Shown piece by piece: positions 28,100-36,759 of a DNA stretch of 64,000 nt. The stretch is from Collimonas antrihumi (GTDB lineage Bacteria; Pseudomonadota; Gammaproteobacteria; Burkholderiales; Burkholderiaceae_D). How positions within the stretch are numbered: the first letter of the stretch is position 1; every line of letters begins with the position of its first letter. Both the position numbers and the translations under genes were made by a program. Location of the stretch: the NCBI RefSeq assembly GCF_018304965.1, contig NZ_JAGQED010000001.1:496001-560000 (forward strand), in the 5' to 3' direction. The notes below the pieces were generated by a model. The model searched no databases. It was not told where the DNA came from and saw nothing but the letters and a program-made list of their open reading frames with translations.

Positions 28100-28163
28100 G
28101 TGTTATTTCTCCTGTCGTTAATCGCTGATCGCTGCGTTCTGTTCGACTCGCGGCTCGAGAACG

Positions 28164-28182
28164 CAATTCAATTATTGAATTG
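28164..28182. promoter_or_regulatory. Perfect palindrome upstream of wspA (candidate operator)
   Basis: CAATTCAATTATTGAATTG is a perfect inverted repeat with nine-base arms and one central base, 65 bases before the wspA start. A smaller dyad CTAATC-ATC-GATTAG follows at 28213-28227. The AT-rich symmetry suits binding of a dimeric regulator, but no candidate regulator is encoded beside it. The function is inferred only from symmetry and position. Confidence 0.45.
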
Positions 28183-28588
28183 ATAATTTGGCCGTCGTCG
28201 GCAATTTATCGACTAATCATCGATTAGTTTCTAAGCGGACACAATAAACCAGTCAGATCTAAAGCGCACGATTTTCAGCACGATTGCGCAAAATTTTGTT
28301 GGACCCCTTCAGCTAAGCAACGGCACTGCCGTTAATGCAAAGGAAAGCATGGCAGTGGGCTCGGCTGTTGGAAAGAAACAAAGAAACGGCTCATTACCGT
28401 GGTCAAGAGGTATACTTCGGACTATCGAAGATGCCCGTTTGCTGCGATGGCAAACGGGCAGTGCAGACGATGCATTGGTAATGCGTCATGATCTGCGTCC
28501 TGCCTACCCACACTGATCGAGACCAATCCATGAGTTTGAATTTCCCCACTGTCGGATTGCCTTCGGCTGAACGTCCTGCGGGCGCCCT
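28183..28588. other. Intergenic region between wspA and the methyltransferase gene, with a strong hairpin
   Basis: I find no convincing gene in this stretch. It contains a perfect 10-bp stem-loop, GCCCGTTTGC (28433-28442) and GCAAACGGGC (28450-28459), with a seven-base loop. A smaller stem CTTCG/CGAAG at 28415-28430 immediately precedes it. There is no T-run after either, so a Rho-independent terminator is not supported. The stems lie about 130 bases before the methyltransferase start and could be in its leader. Confidence 0.5.
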
Positions 28589-29746
28589 ATGACTATGCCA
28601 ATGAGCGAACAGCCGATGATCCACTGGATCGAAGAAGATCAGCCGCGCTCGGCGCGCTGGCGCTCGGAAAACGGCAACCCCGCGCCTAAGCGGGTGGTGA
28701 TTGCCGATGATCGGATGACTGCCGATACGGCTTATCGGCTGGCCTGCGAAGGCACCGGCATGCTATGGCGTGGCGATTTCCAGAATGCCCGGCAGTTGCT
28801 GCAGGCGCTGGCGCGCCGCGCTGAACCTAAGGCTGAAAAGCGTGGCAAGCCGCGCAAGCAGCCAACTTCACCGACCGATGCCTTCAATCTGCATCGTCAG
28901 GCGCAATCGCAACGCGCCCGCACCCTGGGCATGCTGTTGCTGCCGTTTGAGGCCGACTACAGCATCCCTCTGCGGCGCGCACCTGATGTTCATCTGGCTT
29001 GCAACGAAGCCTATGGCGCGCCGACCGAGCCGTTCGTGGCGTCGCTGCGCGAATTGCTGGGCCTGATCGGCGCGCACGAATGGCGCAAGAAGGGCGTTGA
29101 GATCGCCGCATTAGGTGAAGGTCAGCGCATTCATCCTCACTATGGCGTGTATTCGCCGGTTCGCGGCGAATATATCGAATTGGTGGCGGCGGCGCCGTTG
29201 CCATCGACCAAACTGGCCTTTGACATCGGCACCGGCACCGGCGTGCTGGCGGCACTATTGGCCAAGCGTGGCGTGCAGCGTGTCGTGGCTACCGATATGG
29301 ACCCGCGCGCCCTGTCATGTGCCCGCGAGAATCTGCTGCGGCTGAATCTGGATAACAAGGTAACCCTGCAACAGGCCGACCTGTTTCCCGAAGGCCGGGC
29401 GCCGCTGGTGATCTGCAATCCACCCTGGATTCCAGCACGGCCCAGTTCACCCATCGAGCATGCGGTCTACGATCCCGAGAGCCGCATGTTGCGCGGTTTC
29501 CTGAGCGGCCTGGCGCAGCATCTGGAGCCTGGCGGCGAGGGTTGGCTGATCTTGTCTGATCTGGCTGAGCATTTGGGATTGCGTTCGCGCCCCGAGCTGT
29601 TGGCAGCGATTGATACGGCAGGCTTGCAAGTATTGGGGAAAACCGATATCCGGCCGCTGCATCCGAAAGTTTCCGACCAGACCGATCCGCTGCATGCGGC
29701 GCGTGCCGCTGAACTGACTTCCTTGTGGCGACTGGCGGTCCGTTGA
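28589..29746 (+). CDS. Class I SAM-dependent methyltransferase (small-domain/HemK-like)
   Basis: The 385-residue product has an N-terminal region of about 200 residues without a recognised fold name. A Rossmann methyltransferase domain follows: SAM loop FDIGTGTGVLAALLA (motif I), ATDMDPRALSCARENL (motif II), and the catalytic NPPW near residue 275. NPPY/NPPW motifs mark enzymes that methylate a planar nitrogen (Gln or Asn side chains, adenine or guanine), so the substrate is probably a nucleic acid or protein amide. The exact target is unknown. Start 28589 is the first of several ATGs and the true one is uncertain. It stands alone. Confidence 0.85.
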   Translation: MTMPMSEQPMIHWIEEDQPRSARWRSENGNPAPKRVVIADDRMTADTAYRLACEGTGMLWRGDFQNARQLLQALARRAEPKAEKRGKPRKQPTSPTDAFNLHRQAQSQRARTLGMLLLPFEADYSIPLRRAPDVHLACNEAYGAPTEPFVASLRELLGLIGAHEWRKKGVEIAALGEGQRIHPHYGVYSPVRGEYIELVAAAPLPSTKLAFDIGTGTGVLAALLAKRGVQRVVATDMDPRALSCARENLLRLNLDNKVTLQQADLFPEGRAPLVICNPPWIPARPSSPIEHAVYDPESRMLRGFLSGLAQHLEPGGEGWLILSDLAEHLGLRSRPELLAAIDTAGLQVLGKTDIRPLHPKVSDQTDPLHAARAAELTSLWRLAVR

Positions 29747-30008
29747 GCAGGGTAGATTGATTAAAGTTGCATTTTCGTTGCTGATCGGAAAATATTTGTT
29801 GTAAATTCACCGGTTTCTCTTGATGAGACCGGTGATTTGTTGTGACGCATTGTTAAGGATTGCGAAATATATAAATTTGCTATTGCGGCAATTAATCTCC
29901 AAATCCAGGCTATCTCTCCTCCAAAACAGCTTATAGTCTCCATATCAGATCCGCGCATGCCAAGCCGGCATTCGTGGATTGGCAATTCCACTTTGATATG
30001 GAGAGCGC

Positions 30009-30413
30009 ATGGCGTCTGTACACTTACAAAGCACTAGCGGCTTTGCCCAGCAAATTCAAGCCAGGTCGCACCAGTTGCGTGCCGACGAACCGCTCAGCAA
30101 TGGCGGCACCGATAGCGGCCCCGCGCCATACGAATTACTGTTGGCCGGATTGGCCGCCTGTACTTCTCTGACTTTACGCATGTATGCCGATCGCAAGCAA
30201 TGGGATCTCGGCCTGATCGATGTGCGGTTGTGTTTTTCGCGCGATGAGCAGGGACGGGAAAAGATAGACCGCACAGTCGCTTTGGGTGCGCAACTTAGCC
30301 CGGAACAGATAACCAGGCTGGCCGAGATTTGTGAAAAGACACCCGTCACCAAAACCATCAGGCAGGGTACGGAAATTGTGACTACCTTGAGCCAGGCGAA
30401 GCTTGAAGGTTAA
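30009..30413 (+). CDS. OsmC family protein
   Basis: The 134-residue product has the OsmC/Ohr fold signature: GPAPYELLLAGLAACTSLTLRMYADRK with the first active-site Cys, and LAEICEKTPVTKTIRQG with the second. Members reduce organic hydroperoxides with thiols, and both redox cysteines are present here. The closest type seems to be the YhfA/OsmC-like group rather than Ohr. GGAGA precedes the ATG at 30009. A weak stem (CACCGGT/ACCGGTG) sits at 29808-29834 upstream. The FMN reductase gene follows on the same strand after 123 bases of repeats. Confidence 0.9.
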   Translation: MASVHLQSTSGFAQQIQARSHQLRADEPLSNGGTDSGPAPYELLLAGLAACTSLTLRMYADRKQWDLGLIDVRLCFSRDEQGREKIDRTVALGAQLSPEQITRLAEICEKTPVTKTIRQGTEIVTTLSQAKLEG

Positions 30414-30450
30414 GCTTGATTCATACAGCTAATATACGTAACTGAGATAC

Positions 30451-30516
30451 GCAATTGAATTGGGTTTATGCAATTGAGCCAGGCAGTTGAACAACGCAAT
30501 TGAACAATGCAATTGA
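30451..30516. repeat. Irregular tandem repeats of GCAATTGA
   Basis: GCAATTGA occurs at 30451, 30470, 30495 and 30509, with a variant GCAGTTGA at 30483, spaced 12-19 bases. The cluster fills most of the gap between the OsmC gene and the FMN reductase gene and ends just before the ribosome site of the latter. Each unit is partly palindromic (CAATTG). It could be a cluster of protein-binding sites or a simple slippage product. Confidence 0.6.
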
Positions 30517-30536
30517 GTAATTCAAAGGAGAAGCGC

Positions 30537-31088
30537 ATGACCAAGATAGTCGGTGTAGCTGGCAGCCTGCGCAGCGGTTCCCTGAATGCCGCATTGTTAC
30601 GCGCGGCGGCTGATCTGATGCCGGCAGGGTCGACGCTGGAGATCGGCACGATCAAAGGGATTCCCTTATACGACGGCGACCTTGAGCAGGCAGAAGGGAT
30701 TCCAGCGGCCGTGACCTTGTTGAAGGAGCAGATAGCGGTCGCCGATGCTTTGCTGTTGGTGACGCCGGAATATAATAATTCCATGCCGGGCGTGTTCAAG
30801 AATGCGCTCGACTGGCTATCGCGGCCGCCGGCCGACAGCGCTCGCATCTTTCGCGGTCGCCGGGTGGCGGTAATCGGTGCTTCACCGGGCGGTTTCGGCA
30901 CGATCCTGTCGCAAAATGCCTGGTTGCCGGTGTTGCGCACCCTGGGTATGCAACCGTGGTTTGGCGGGCGCTTGATGGTGTCGCGCGCGGGTAAGGTATT
31001 TAATGAAAACGGGGAGTTGGTTGACGAGCAGGTGCGCGAGCAACTCAAGGAATTCAACCGGAATTTTGTCGAGTTTTTAAAAAACTGA
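30537..31088 (+). CDS. NADPH-dependent FMN reductase (chromate/quinone reductase-like)
   Basis: The 183-residue flavodoxin-like protein has the FMN-phosphate loop [18 protein letters not shown] near the N-terminus, [26 protein letters not shown] (the family signature around the isoalloxazine site) and [13 protein letters not shown]. Relatives are ChrR/YieF and azoreductase-like enzymes that reduce quinones, azo dyes or chromate with NAD(P)H. The natural substrate is not predictable. The ATG at 30537 has AAGGAGA upstream; an earlier in-frame start lies in the repeats. The cbpA start is one base after its stop, so it is likely co-translated with the chaperone genes. Confidence 0.9.
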   Translation: MTKIVGVAGSLRSGSLNAALLRAAADLMPAGSTLEIGTIKGIPLYDGDLEQAEGIPAAVTLLKEQIAVADALLLVTPEYNNSMPGVFKNALDWLSRPPADSARIFRGRRVAVIGASPGGFGTILSQNAWLPVLRTLGMQPWFGGRLMVSRAGKVFNENGELVDEQVREQLKEFNRNFVEFLKN

Positions 31089-31089
31089 A

Positions 31090-32022
31090 ATGAAATTCAA
31101 AGACTATTACAGCGCTTTGGGCGTCGAGCGCAGCGCCAGTGCCTCCGAGATCAAGCAAGCCTATCGCAAACTGGCGCATAAATACCATCCGGATATCTCC
31201 AAGGACCCCGCCGGAGAAGAGAAATTCAAAGACATTGCGGAAGCTTACTCGACGTTGAAAGACAGCGAAAAACGCGCTGCTTACGACCAGCTGGGTAGCC
31301 ATCATGAAGGTGAAAATGTTGAGCCGCCGCAGTCCTGGCAACAAGGATTCGCCGCCGGCGGCGCGACGTTCGGCGATGTCGACATGGCCGATATCCTGGC
31401 CGCGTTTGCGGCTTCGCGCCATGGTGGCGGAGCGGGCGCCAGAATGCGTCCGGCCAGAGGTGAAGACTACGAAGTCAACGCACCCATCACCTTGGAGCAG
31501 ATTTATGAAGGCGGCGAAACCGATGTCCGCCTGAGCATGCCCGAGTACGATGAGCACGGCACCCTGCACCGGGTGCCGCGCACCTATCGGGTGAAGATAC
31601 CGAAGGGCGCGGAAGACGGACAAAGACTGCGCTTGTCGGGCAAAGGCGGGCAAGGGCAGGATGGCGGAAAACACGGCGATTTGTATGTCGTGATGAAAGT
31701 CATTCCGCATCCGCTGTATCGGGTAAGCGGGAAAGACCTGTATATCGATCTGCCTTTGGCGCCGTGGGAAGCCGTGCTGGGGGCTGCTGTGCTGGTGCCC
31801 ACTTTGGGCGGCAAGGTCGAGCTGAGCGTTCCCGCAGGTACTGCCGCCAACCGTCAGTTCCGTCTGGCCAAGCGCGGTTTGCCGTCCGCCAGTGGCGAGC
31901 ACGGTAATTTATATGCGGTAGTAAGGATAGAAGTGCCGCCGGTGGCAACTGCGCGCGAGCGCGAGCTATTTGAGCAACTGGCCGCTGAATCGACATTCAA
32001 TCCGCGGCAGCATCTTATTTAG
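31090..32022 (+). CDS. cbpA: Curved DNA-binding protein / DnaJ-type co-chaperone CbpA
   Basis: CbpA stimulates DnaK through its J domain and can bind curved DNA in the nucleoid. The 310-residue product has a J domain (residues 1-70, [15 protein letters not shown] with the essential HPD), a Gly-rich linker, and two C-terminal substrate-binding domains ([57 protein letters not shown]). It lacks the DnaJ zinc finger, which separates CbpA from DnaJ. It is followed ten bases later by its modulator cbpM. Confidence 0.95.
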   Translation: MKFKDYYSALGVERSASASEIKQAYRKLAHKYHPDISKDPAGEEKFKDIAEAYSTLKDSEKRAAYDQLGSHHEGENVEPPQSWQQGFAAGGATFGDVDMADILAAFAASRHGGGAGARMRPARGEDYEVNAPITLEQIYEGGETDVRLSMPEYDEHGTLHRVPRTYRVKIPKGAEDGQRLRLSGKGGQGQDGGKHGDLYVVMKVIPHPLYRVSGKDLYIDLPLAPWEAVLGAAVLVPTLGGKVELSVPAGTAANRQFRLAKRGLPSASGEHGNLYAVVRIEVPPVATARERELFEQLAAESTFNPRQHLI

Positions 32023-32032
32023 GAGGGCGACA

Positions 32033-32356
32033 ATGACTGCTCTGTTAGTAGAAGCCGTTTGGTTAAACGATATTGCGTTGTGTTCGCTGGATGAGCTGGC
32101 TGAATTTTCCGGACTCAGCCATGACGAGCTGGCGGATCTGGTGGAGATTGGCGCCATCGAGCCGGATCGCAGCGCCGCGCCGGCCCATGTGTTTCGGGCG
32201 CAAACCATCGTGCTCGCCAGGACCGCGCGTCGTTTGCGCGACGATTTCGAGCTCGATATACACGGCGTGGCCATGGCGCTCAATCTGTTGCAAAAAATAC
32301 ATGCGCTAGAGACCCGGCTGGCTGCCCTGGATGCTAAATTGCCACACTTGGGTTAA
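32033..32356 (+). CDS. cbpM: Chaperone modulatory protein CbpM
   Basis: CbpM binds the J domain of CbpA and inhibits both its co-chaperone and DNA-binding activity. The 107-residue product has the MerR-like helical pattern of the family (LDELAEFSGLSHDELADLVEIGAIEP, then FRAQTIVLARTARRLRDDFELDIHGVAMALNLLQKI). AGGAGGG precedes the ATG at 32033. The pair cbpA-cbpM is conserved. Its end converges on kguD in a 15-base gap. Confidence 0.93.
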   Translation: MTALLVEAVWLNDIALCSLDELAEFSGLSHDELADLVEIGAIEPDRSAAPAHVFRAQTIVLARTARRLRDDFELDIHGVAMALNLLQKIHALETRLAALDAKLPHLG

Positions 32357-32371
32357 TAGCTGAGTTAGTAA

Positions 32372-33358
32372 CTAAGCTGGCAACTGAGTCAGCACTTCAG
32401 GATTGACGACATTGCGCTTAGCGTTGCCACGCAAGGCATCCAGCAAATTTTGCGCTGCGCAGACCGCCATCCCATGCCTGGTCTCATGGGTGGCGGAACC
32501 GATATGAGGCAATGCCACAACATTCGGCATCTTCAGCAAACGCGAATCCGGCGACACAGGCTCGCGCTCGAACACATCCAGCCCGGCGCCGCGCAGGCGG
32601 CCGTTTTCCAATGCTGAAATCAGCGCAGTTTCATCGATGATATTACCGCGGGAAATATTGATCAGGATGGCGCTGGAACGCATCTGCGCCAATTCTTGCG
32701 CGCCTATCATGCCATGGGTTTCCGGCGTCAGGGGAACCGTGATGCAAAGGAAATCGGCGCTCTGCAGTAAAGTGGCGAGCGAGCAGAAACGGGCGCCATA
32801 GGCTTTTTCAGCTGCCGGATCAGGGCGGCGATTATTGTACAAAACCGGCATGCCGAATCCTAACGATGCGCGTCGCGCTATGGCGCCGCCGATCCGTCCC
32901 ATGCCGACGATGCCCAAGGTTTTTCCTTGTACGTCGGTACCAAAACAGTCTTCACCGATGCTGTGCGTCCAGCGGCCTTGCCGGACGTAATCCGCCATTT
33001 CCACCACCCGCCGCGCGGTGGCCAGGATCAGCGCGAAACCGGTGTCGGCCGTGGTTTCCGTCAGTACGTCAGGTGTGTTGAGCAGCACAATCCCGCGCTT
33101 GCTCAGATCGACCAGGTCGAATTGATCGATGCCGACGGAAATGGTGGAAATCGCCTTAAGCCCGGGGGCGTGATCGAGAATCGTAGCATCGACTTTGACG
33201 CTGGCGCCGATCAGGCCCACGGCGTCTTTCAGTTCCGCCACGAAGGCTGCGCGATTGCCGGCATTGACGTCGTCAAATTGCACAACCTGATGCGACTGTT
33301 GGAGCATCGCCAGGACATCGTCAGCGACTTTTTTATACAGTACTATTTTTTCTTGCAT
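32372..33358 (-). CDS. kguD: 2-ketogluconate 6-phosphate / 2-hydroxyacid reductase
   Basis: The 328-residue D-2-hydroxyacid dehydrogenase has the NAD(P)-binding loop GIVGMGRIGGAIARR (152-157 core) and the catalytic Arg in INISRGNIID. The Glu is in DVFEREPV and the His in ALPHIGSATHETR. By itself it could be a glyoxylate/hydroxypyruvate reductase (GhrB-like). Its place as the last gene after kguE, kguK and kguT points to KguD, which reduces 2-keto-6-phosphogluconate to 6-phosphogluconate. AAGGAA precedes the ATG. The stop lies in a degenerate repeat shared with the cbpM end. Confidence 0.88.
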   Translation of the reverse strand: MQEKIVLYKKVADDVLAMLQQSHQVVQFDDVNAGNRAAFVAELKDAVGLIGASVKVDATILDHAPGLKAISTISVGIDQFDLVDLSKRGIVLLNTPDVLTETTADTGFALILATARRVVEMADYVRQGRWTHSIGEDCFGTDVQGKTLGIVGMGRIGGAIARRASLGFGMPVLYNNRRPDPAAEKAYGARFCSLATLLQSADFLCITVPLTPETHGMIGAQELAQMRSSAILINISRGNIIDETALISALENGRLRGAGLDVFEREPVSPDSRLLKMPNVVALPHIGSATHETRHGMAVCAAQNLLDALRGNAKRNVVNPEVLTQLPA

Positions 33359-33385
33359 AAGAATTCCTTCAGAATGGATGTCAAC

Positions 33386-34660
33386 TTACCGGTGAGCCAG
33401 GGCGATGTCGGGAACTGCTGCTTCCGGCTTGACTGAAATCGTCAATGCAACAGCGGCCAATAAGCCCCCCGCCATGAACAGATAGGATGCAAACGGGCTG
33501 CCGGTTGCGCCATTCAGATAGCCAACCACATAAGAGCCGAGGAAAGAACCGAGTGCCCCCATGCTATTGATCAAGGCCATCGCGCCGCCGGCGACATTCT
33601 TAGGCAACAACTCGGGAATGATGGCAAAGAAAGGACCGTAGGGCGCATACATTGCGGCGCCAGCAATCACCAGCAGGGTGTAGGACAGCCAAAAATTGCT
33701 GCTGCCGAGTAAATAGGAACCGAGGAAAGCCAGGGCGCCAATCAGCAATGCCGGCCAGACGAATAATTTACGGTTTTGCATTTTGTCGGAAGCCCATGAA
33801 GTCAGCAGCATGGCAATCACGGCGACAAGATAGGGTAAAGCCGACAGCCAGCCGGTTTGCACCATGTTGATATGCCCGGCATTTTTCAAGATGGAAGGTA
33901 ACCACAGCACAAAACCGTACACACCGATGCTCCAGCAAAAATACTGGGCGCACAGTTTGACCACGGCCGGCGACTTGAAGGCTTCGGCATGATTACGCAT
34001 CGGCTTCATGCCAACCTGCTCCAGATCGAGCACCGCTTTGAGATCGGCCTTTTCTTGCGGTTTCAGCCAGGTCGATTCCGCCGGTTTGTCCTGGACCACG
34101 AACCACCAGATACACGCCCACACTATCGCCGGCAATCCTTCGGCAATCATCATGTTGCGCCAGCCGAAACTGTTAACCAGATAGCCCGACAGCACGGACA
34201 TCCACAACACGGTGACCGGATTACCTAAAATCAAAAACGTGTTGGCGCGGGAACGTTCGGTTTTGGTGAACCAGTTGCTGATGTAGATCAGCATTGCCGG
34301 CATCACCGCGGCTTCCACCACTCCGAGCGAGAAGCGAATCACCATCAGCATCGGGATATTGCTGACCATACCGGTCAGTGCGGCGCAAGCACCCCACAGC
34401 ACCAGGCTCCAGAAAATCAATTTTTTGACGCTGCGGCGTTCGGCGTAGATGGCGCCGGGAATCTGAAAGAAGAAATAGCCGAGAAAGAAAAGGGCGCCGA
34501 TCAATGAAGAGGTGCCTTGGGTAATACCCAGGTCATGATTGATGCCGGCCGCACTGGCAAAGCCGAAGTTGGCGCGGTCGAGATAGGCCAGGCTGTAGGT
34601 AATAAAAACGATCGGCATGATGAACCACCAGCGCCGGACTGCTAATTTTTTTGTTTCCAT
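33386..34660 (-). CDS. kguT: 2-ketogluconate transporter (MFS, anion:cation symporter family)
   Basis: The 424-residue protein has twelve hydrophobic segments typical of the major facilitator superfamily. The N-terminal RRWWFIMPIVFITYSLAYLDRANFGFASAAG is characteristic of the anion:cation symporter (ACS) subfamily that includes KguT and glucarate/phthalate carriers. AAGGAGA precedes the ATG at 34660. In Pseudomonas KguT imports 2-ketogluconate made in the periplasm. The substrate here is inferred from the operon: kguK is upstream and kguD 27 bases downstream. Confidence 0.9.
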   Translation of the reverse strand: METKKLAVRRWWFIMPIVFITYSLAYLDRANFGFASAAGINHDLGITQGTSSLIGALFFLGYFFFQIPGAIYAERRSVKKLIFWSLVLWGACAALTGMVSNIPMLMVIRFSLGVVEAAVMPAMLIYISNWFTKTERSRANTFLILGNPVTVLWMSVLSGYLVNSFGWRNMMIAEGLPAIVWACIWWFVVQDKPAESTWLKPQEKADLKAVLDLEQVGMKPMRNHAEAFKSPAVVKLCAQYFCWSIGVYGFVLWLPSILKNAGHINMVQTGWLSALPYLVAVIAMLLTSWASDKMQNRKLFVWPALLIGALAFLGSYLLGSSNFWLSYTLLVIAGAAMYAPYGPFFAIIPELLPKNVAGGAMALINSMGALGSFLGSYVVGYLNGATGSPFASYLFMAGGLLAAVALTISVKPEAAVPDIALAHR

Positions 34661-34769
34661 GTTGTGTCTCCTTAGATTTTTTCGCATTTTCAGGTTTGTA
34701 CCTGTATTGTTTTTAGCGACTTTGCTTGTTTGACTGCTTTTTGCTTAATTGCTATCTGCTTAATTGCGA

Positions 34770-34802
34770 CTTATTTGCGACTTATTTGCGACTTATTTGT
34801 GA
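34770..34802. repeat. 11-bp tandem repeat carrying the kguK stop codon
   Basis: CTTATTTGCGA is repeated at 34770 and 34781, and as CTTATTTGTGA at 34792. On the reverse strand each unit contains TAA; the copy at 34793-34795 is the kguK stop codon. Further TAA-containing degenerate units (GCTTAATTG) continue to about 34743. The 11-bp period moves the copied stop through the reading frames. Confidence 0.8.
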
Positions 34803-35767
34803 CTTAACTGTTCTCTGGTCGGCAATCCTTCACTATCGCCGATTACCTGGATTGCCATTGCACCGATTCGATTGCCGCGCTCGACTGCCAAACGAGGCTC
34901 ATGTCCATCCAGCAATGCGCTGATCACGCCGACCGCGAAACCGTCGCCGGCGCCGACGGTGTCGACCACGTTTGTCACCAGCGGCGCCGGGACGGTGGCT
35001 TCATGTTCTGCGGTGCGCAAATAGGCGCCTGCGCTACCCAGTTTGATGATGATGCCAAGCGCGCCACGCGCCAGGTAGAAATCGGCAATCTCGCGCGGTG
35101 TCGTCAAGCCGGTCAGGATCCGCCCTTCTTCCAGGCCCGGCAGCACCCAGTCGGCATACGACGCCAAGGCATTGAGCCGGTCCACCATCAGTTCACGTGA
35201 GCGCCATAGCGTCGGCCGCAAGTTGGGATCGAATGTAATGCTCTTGCCGGCTGCGCGCATTTCGGTAGCGATATGGAAAGCCAGCTCCAGCGACGATTCG
35301 GAAATCGCCGGCGCGACACCGGACAAATGCAGGTGGCGTGCGGACTTGAAATATTCTGGCCGGTAGTCTGCGATCGACAAGTGGCTGGCCGCAGAGCCTT
35401 TGCGGAAGTATTCGATTTCCGGATCGCTGCCATCGTCATTGCGCGATTTCAGCTGGAAGGCGGTGGGGTAGCGCTCGTCGATTGTTACGGCGTCGCTATT
35501 GATGCCTTCGTTCGCCAGAGTTTCCAGTACGAAGCGGCCAAACGAATCCTGGCCGACACGACTCATCCAACCAACTTGAAACCCCAGGCGCGCCAAGCCG
35601 GTTGCGACGTTGAGTTCGGCACCCGCGGCGCGTTTGATAAAATTTTTGGCCTTGGCAAGGTCGCCTGTTTCGGTGGCGACAAACATCGTCATGGCTTCGC
35701 CGTAAGTCACCACATCCAGCTTTTTCATTTCAGCCGGTTCGCTTGAGGGCAGTGCTGTTATTGGCAT
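34793..35767 (-). CDS. kguK: 2-ketogluconate kinase (PfkB/ribokinase family)
   Basis: KguK phosphorylates 2-ketogluconate with ATP at C6. The 324-residue product belongs to the PfkB family: KRAAGAELNVATGLARLG in the N-terminal half, WRSRELMVDRLNAL in the middle, and the catalytic NVVDTVGAGDGFAVGV with its Asp base. The ATG at 35767 has AGGAG at good distance, although it overlaps the end of kguE by ten bases; an internal ATG at 35728 has no ribosome site. The overlap implies coupling. The sequence alone is also close to 2-keto-3-deoxygluconate kinases; the operon favours KguK. Confidence 0.88.
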   Translation of the reverse strand: MPITALPSSEPAEMKKLDVVTYGEAMTMFVATETGDLAKAKNFIKRAAGAELNVATGLARLGFQVGWMSRVGQDSFGRFVLETLANEGINSDAVTIDERYPTAFQLKSRNDDGSDPEIEYFRKGSAASHLSIADYRPEYFKSARHLHLSGVAPAISESSLELAFHIATEMRAAGKSITFDPNLRPTLWRSRELMVDRLNALASYADWVLPGLEEGRILTGLTTPREIADFYLARGALGIIIKLGSAGAYLRTAEHEATVPAPLVTNVVDTVGAGDGFAVGVISALLDGHEPRLAVERGNRIGAMAIQVIGDSEGLPTREQLSHK

Positions 35768-36576
35768 GCATTTACTCCTGCAACTGCTGCAATTGCCGCA
35801 ATTGCGGCCGATGTTGGCTTGCACGCCGAACGCAAGCGTTCCACATGCGCTGCCTGTGCCTCTTCGCCTGCAGGCAGCGGATATTCAATTGCTCGCGGCA
35901 CATGGCCGGGTAACTTTGACAGGCAGGCAAGCCAGTCGGCGCTTCCTTCGTCGGGCGCCACCGCAAAACGGCGCATGCCTTCGCCTCGCACTCCCTTGCA
36001 ATGAATATAACGTACGTGTGGAGCAAGCACCGCGGCAGCTTCGATGGCATTCTCGCCGGCCCAACTCCAATTTCCCATATCGAAAGTCATGGCAACCGGG
36101 ATGGCGGGCGCATACGCTTTGCATACGGAAAAAAAGCCGGCGAACTCGGCAATCCGGCTGCCGGTATCTTGCTGCCCATTTTCAAGCAGTAACGTAACTG
36201 GCGAGTCGGCCAAAGCTTGTTGCAGAAGTTGTACATCGACGCCGCCGGGGTAGTGATGCATCTGTAATTTGAGCGTTGCCGCTCCCAGAGTTTCTGCTTC
36301 AGCCAAGCGTGCAATCAAATCCGGCAGATTGAGATTGCCGTCTGGCAGGAACAAGGATTCCGGTGCGGAATACACAGCCTGCAATCCATGTGCAGCCAGT
36401 AGTGGTTTTAGGGCGGCAAGTTCCAGCGCGATTGCATCATCCGGTTGTAAGAATAACTCCCGGCGGATTTCGATGCCATTGGCGTTGGCGCCGGCCGCCA
36501 GGGGAATTAGCGCGGCATGGCCGTTTTTTTGTACAAAATCGACGCCGTAGGCTGAGGCCACGATGAAGATATCCAT
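35758..36576 (-). CDS. kguE: KguE, sugar phosphate isomerase/epimerase-like TIM-barrel protein
   Basis: The 272-residue product belongs to the xylose isomerase-like TIM-barrel superfamily: ANGIEIRRELFL, LKLQMHHYPGG, VTLLLENGQQDTG, VAMTFDMGNWSWAGEN and VRYIHCKGV supply the usual acidic and His metal ligands. KguE is the first gene of 2-ketogluconate operons; its precise reaction is not well established. The start at 36576 follows from homology-like length; an upstream open frame to 36645 would run through the operator. The C-terminal tail is a short Ala/Ile repeat (AAIAAIAAVAG). It overlaps kguK by ten bases. Confidence 0.85.
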   Translation of the reverse strand: MDIFIVASAYGVDFVQKNGHAALIPLAAGANANGIEIRRELFLQPDDAIALELAALKPLLAAHGLQAVYSAPESLFLPDGNLNLPDLIARLAEAETLGAATLKLQMHHYPGGVDVQLLQQALADSPVTLLLENGQQDTGSRIAEFAGFFSVCKAYAPAIPVAMTFDMGNWSWAGENAIEAAAVLAPHVRYIHCKGVRGEGMRRFAVAPDEGSADWLACLSKLPGHVPRAIEYPLPAGEEAQAAHVERLRSACKPTSAAIAAIAAVAGVNACQ

Positions 36577-36630
36577 GGTAGAGGGCAAATCTGTCTCCTG
36601 AATACGACTAGTTTTTGATATTTTTATTAT

Positions 36631-36644
36631 TGGAACCGGTTCCA
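36631..36644. promoter_or_regulatory. PtxS-type operator 1
   Basis: TGGAACCGGTTCCA is a perfect 14-bp palindrome 55 bases before the kguE start. It closely matches the TGAAACCGGTTTCA site bound by the LacI-family repressor PtxS in Pseudomonas. The dyad extends outward as TTAT...ATAA. It is expected to be released when 2-ketogluconate binds PtxS. Confidence 0.82.
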
Positions 36645-36715
36645 TAATAAATTAAAAAAAATGCCGGTAATTTATTAAATGATAGAAAGATTAAGGCAAT
36701 GAAGGCAGAAATCTA

Positions 36716-36729
36716 TGGAACCGGTTCCA
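36716..36729. promoter_or_regulatory. PtxS-type operator 2
   Basis: A second identical TGGAACCGGTTCCA palindrome lies 85 bases from the first (about eight helical turns), between ptxS and kguE. Two identical sites in phase suggest repression by DNA looping or cooperative binding. No further copy is seen upstream of ptxS itself. Confidence 0.8.
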
Positions 36730-36759
36730 AGTTAATCTAAAAAAAATGGGCAGTCAAGC

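Noticed and set aside
28403-28624. Small reverse-strand gene in the wspA-methyltransferase gap
   Set aside because: It overlaps the 10-bp hairpin and the methyltransferase start, and has no recognisable sequence or ribosome site.
29808-29834. Intrinsic terminator after the methyltransferase gene
   Set aside because: The CACCGGT/ACCGGTG stem is imperfect and is not followed by a T-run.
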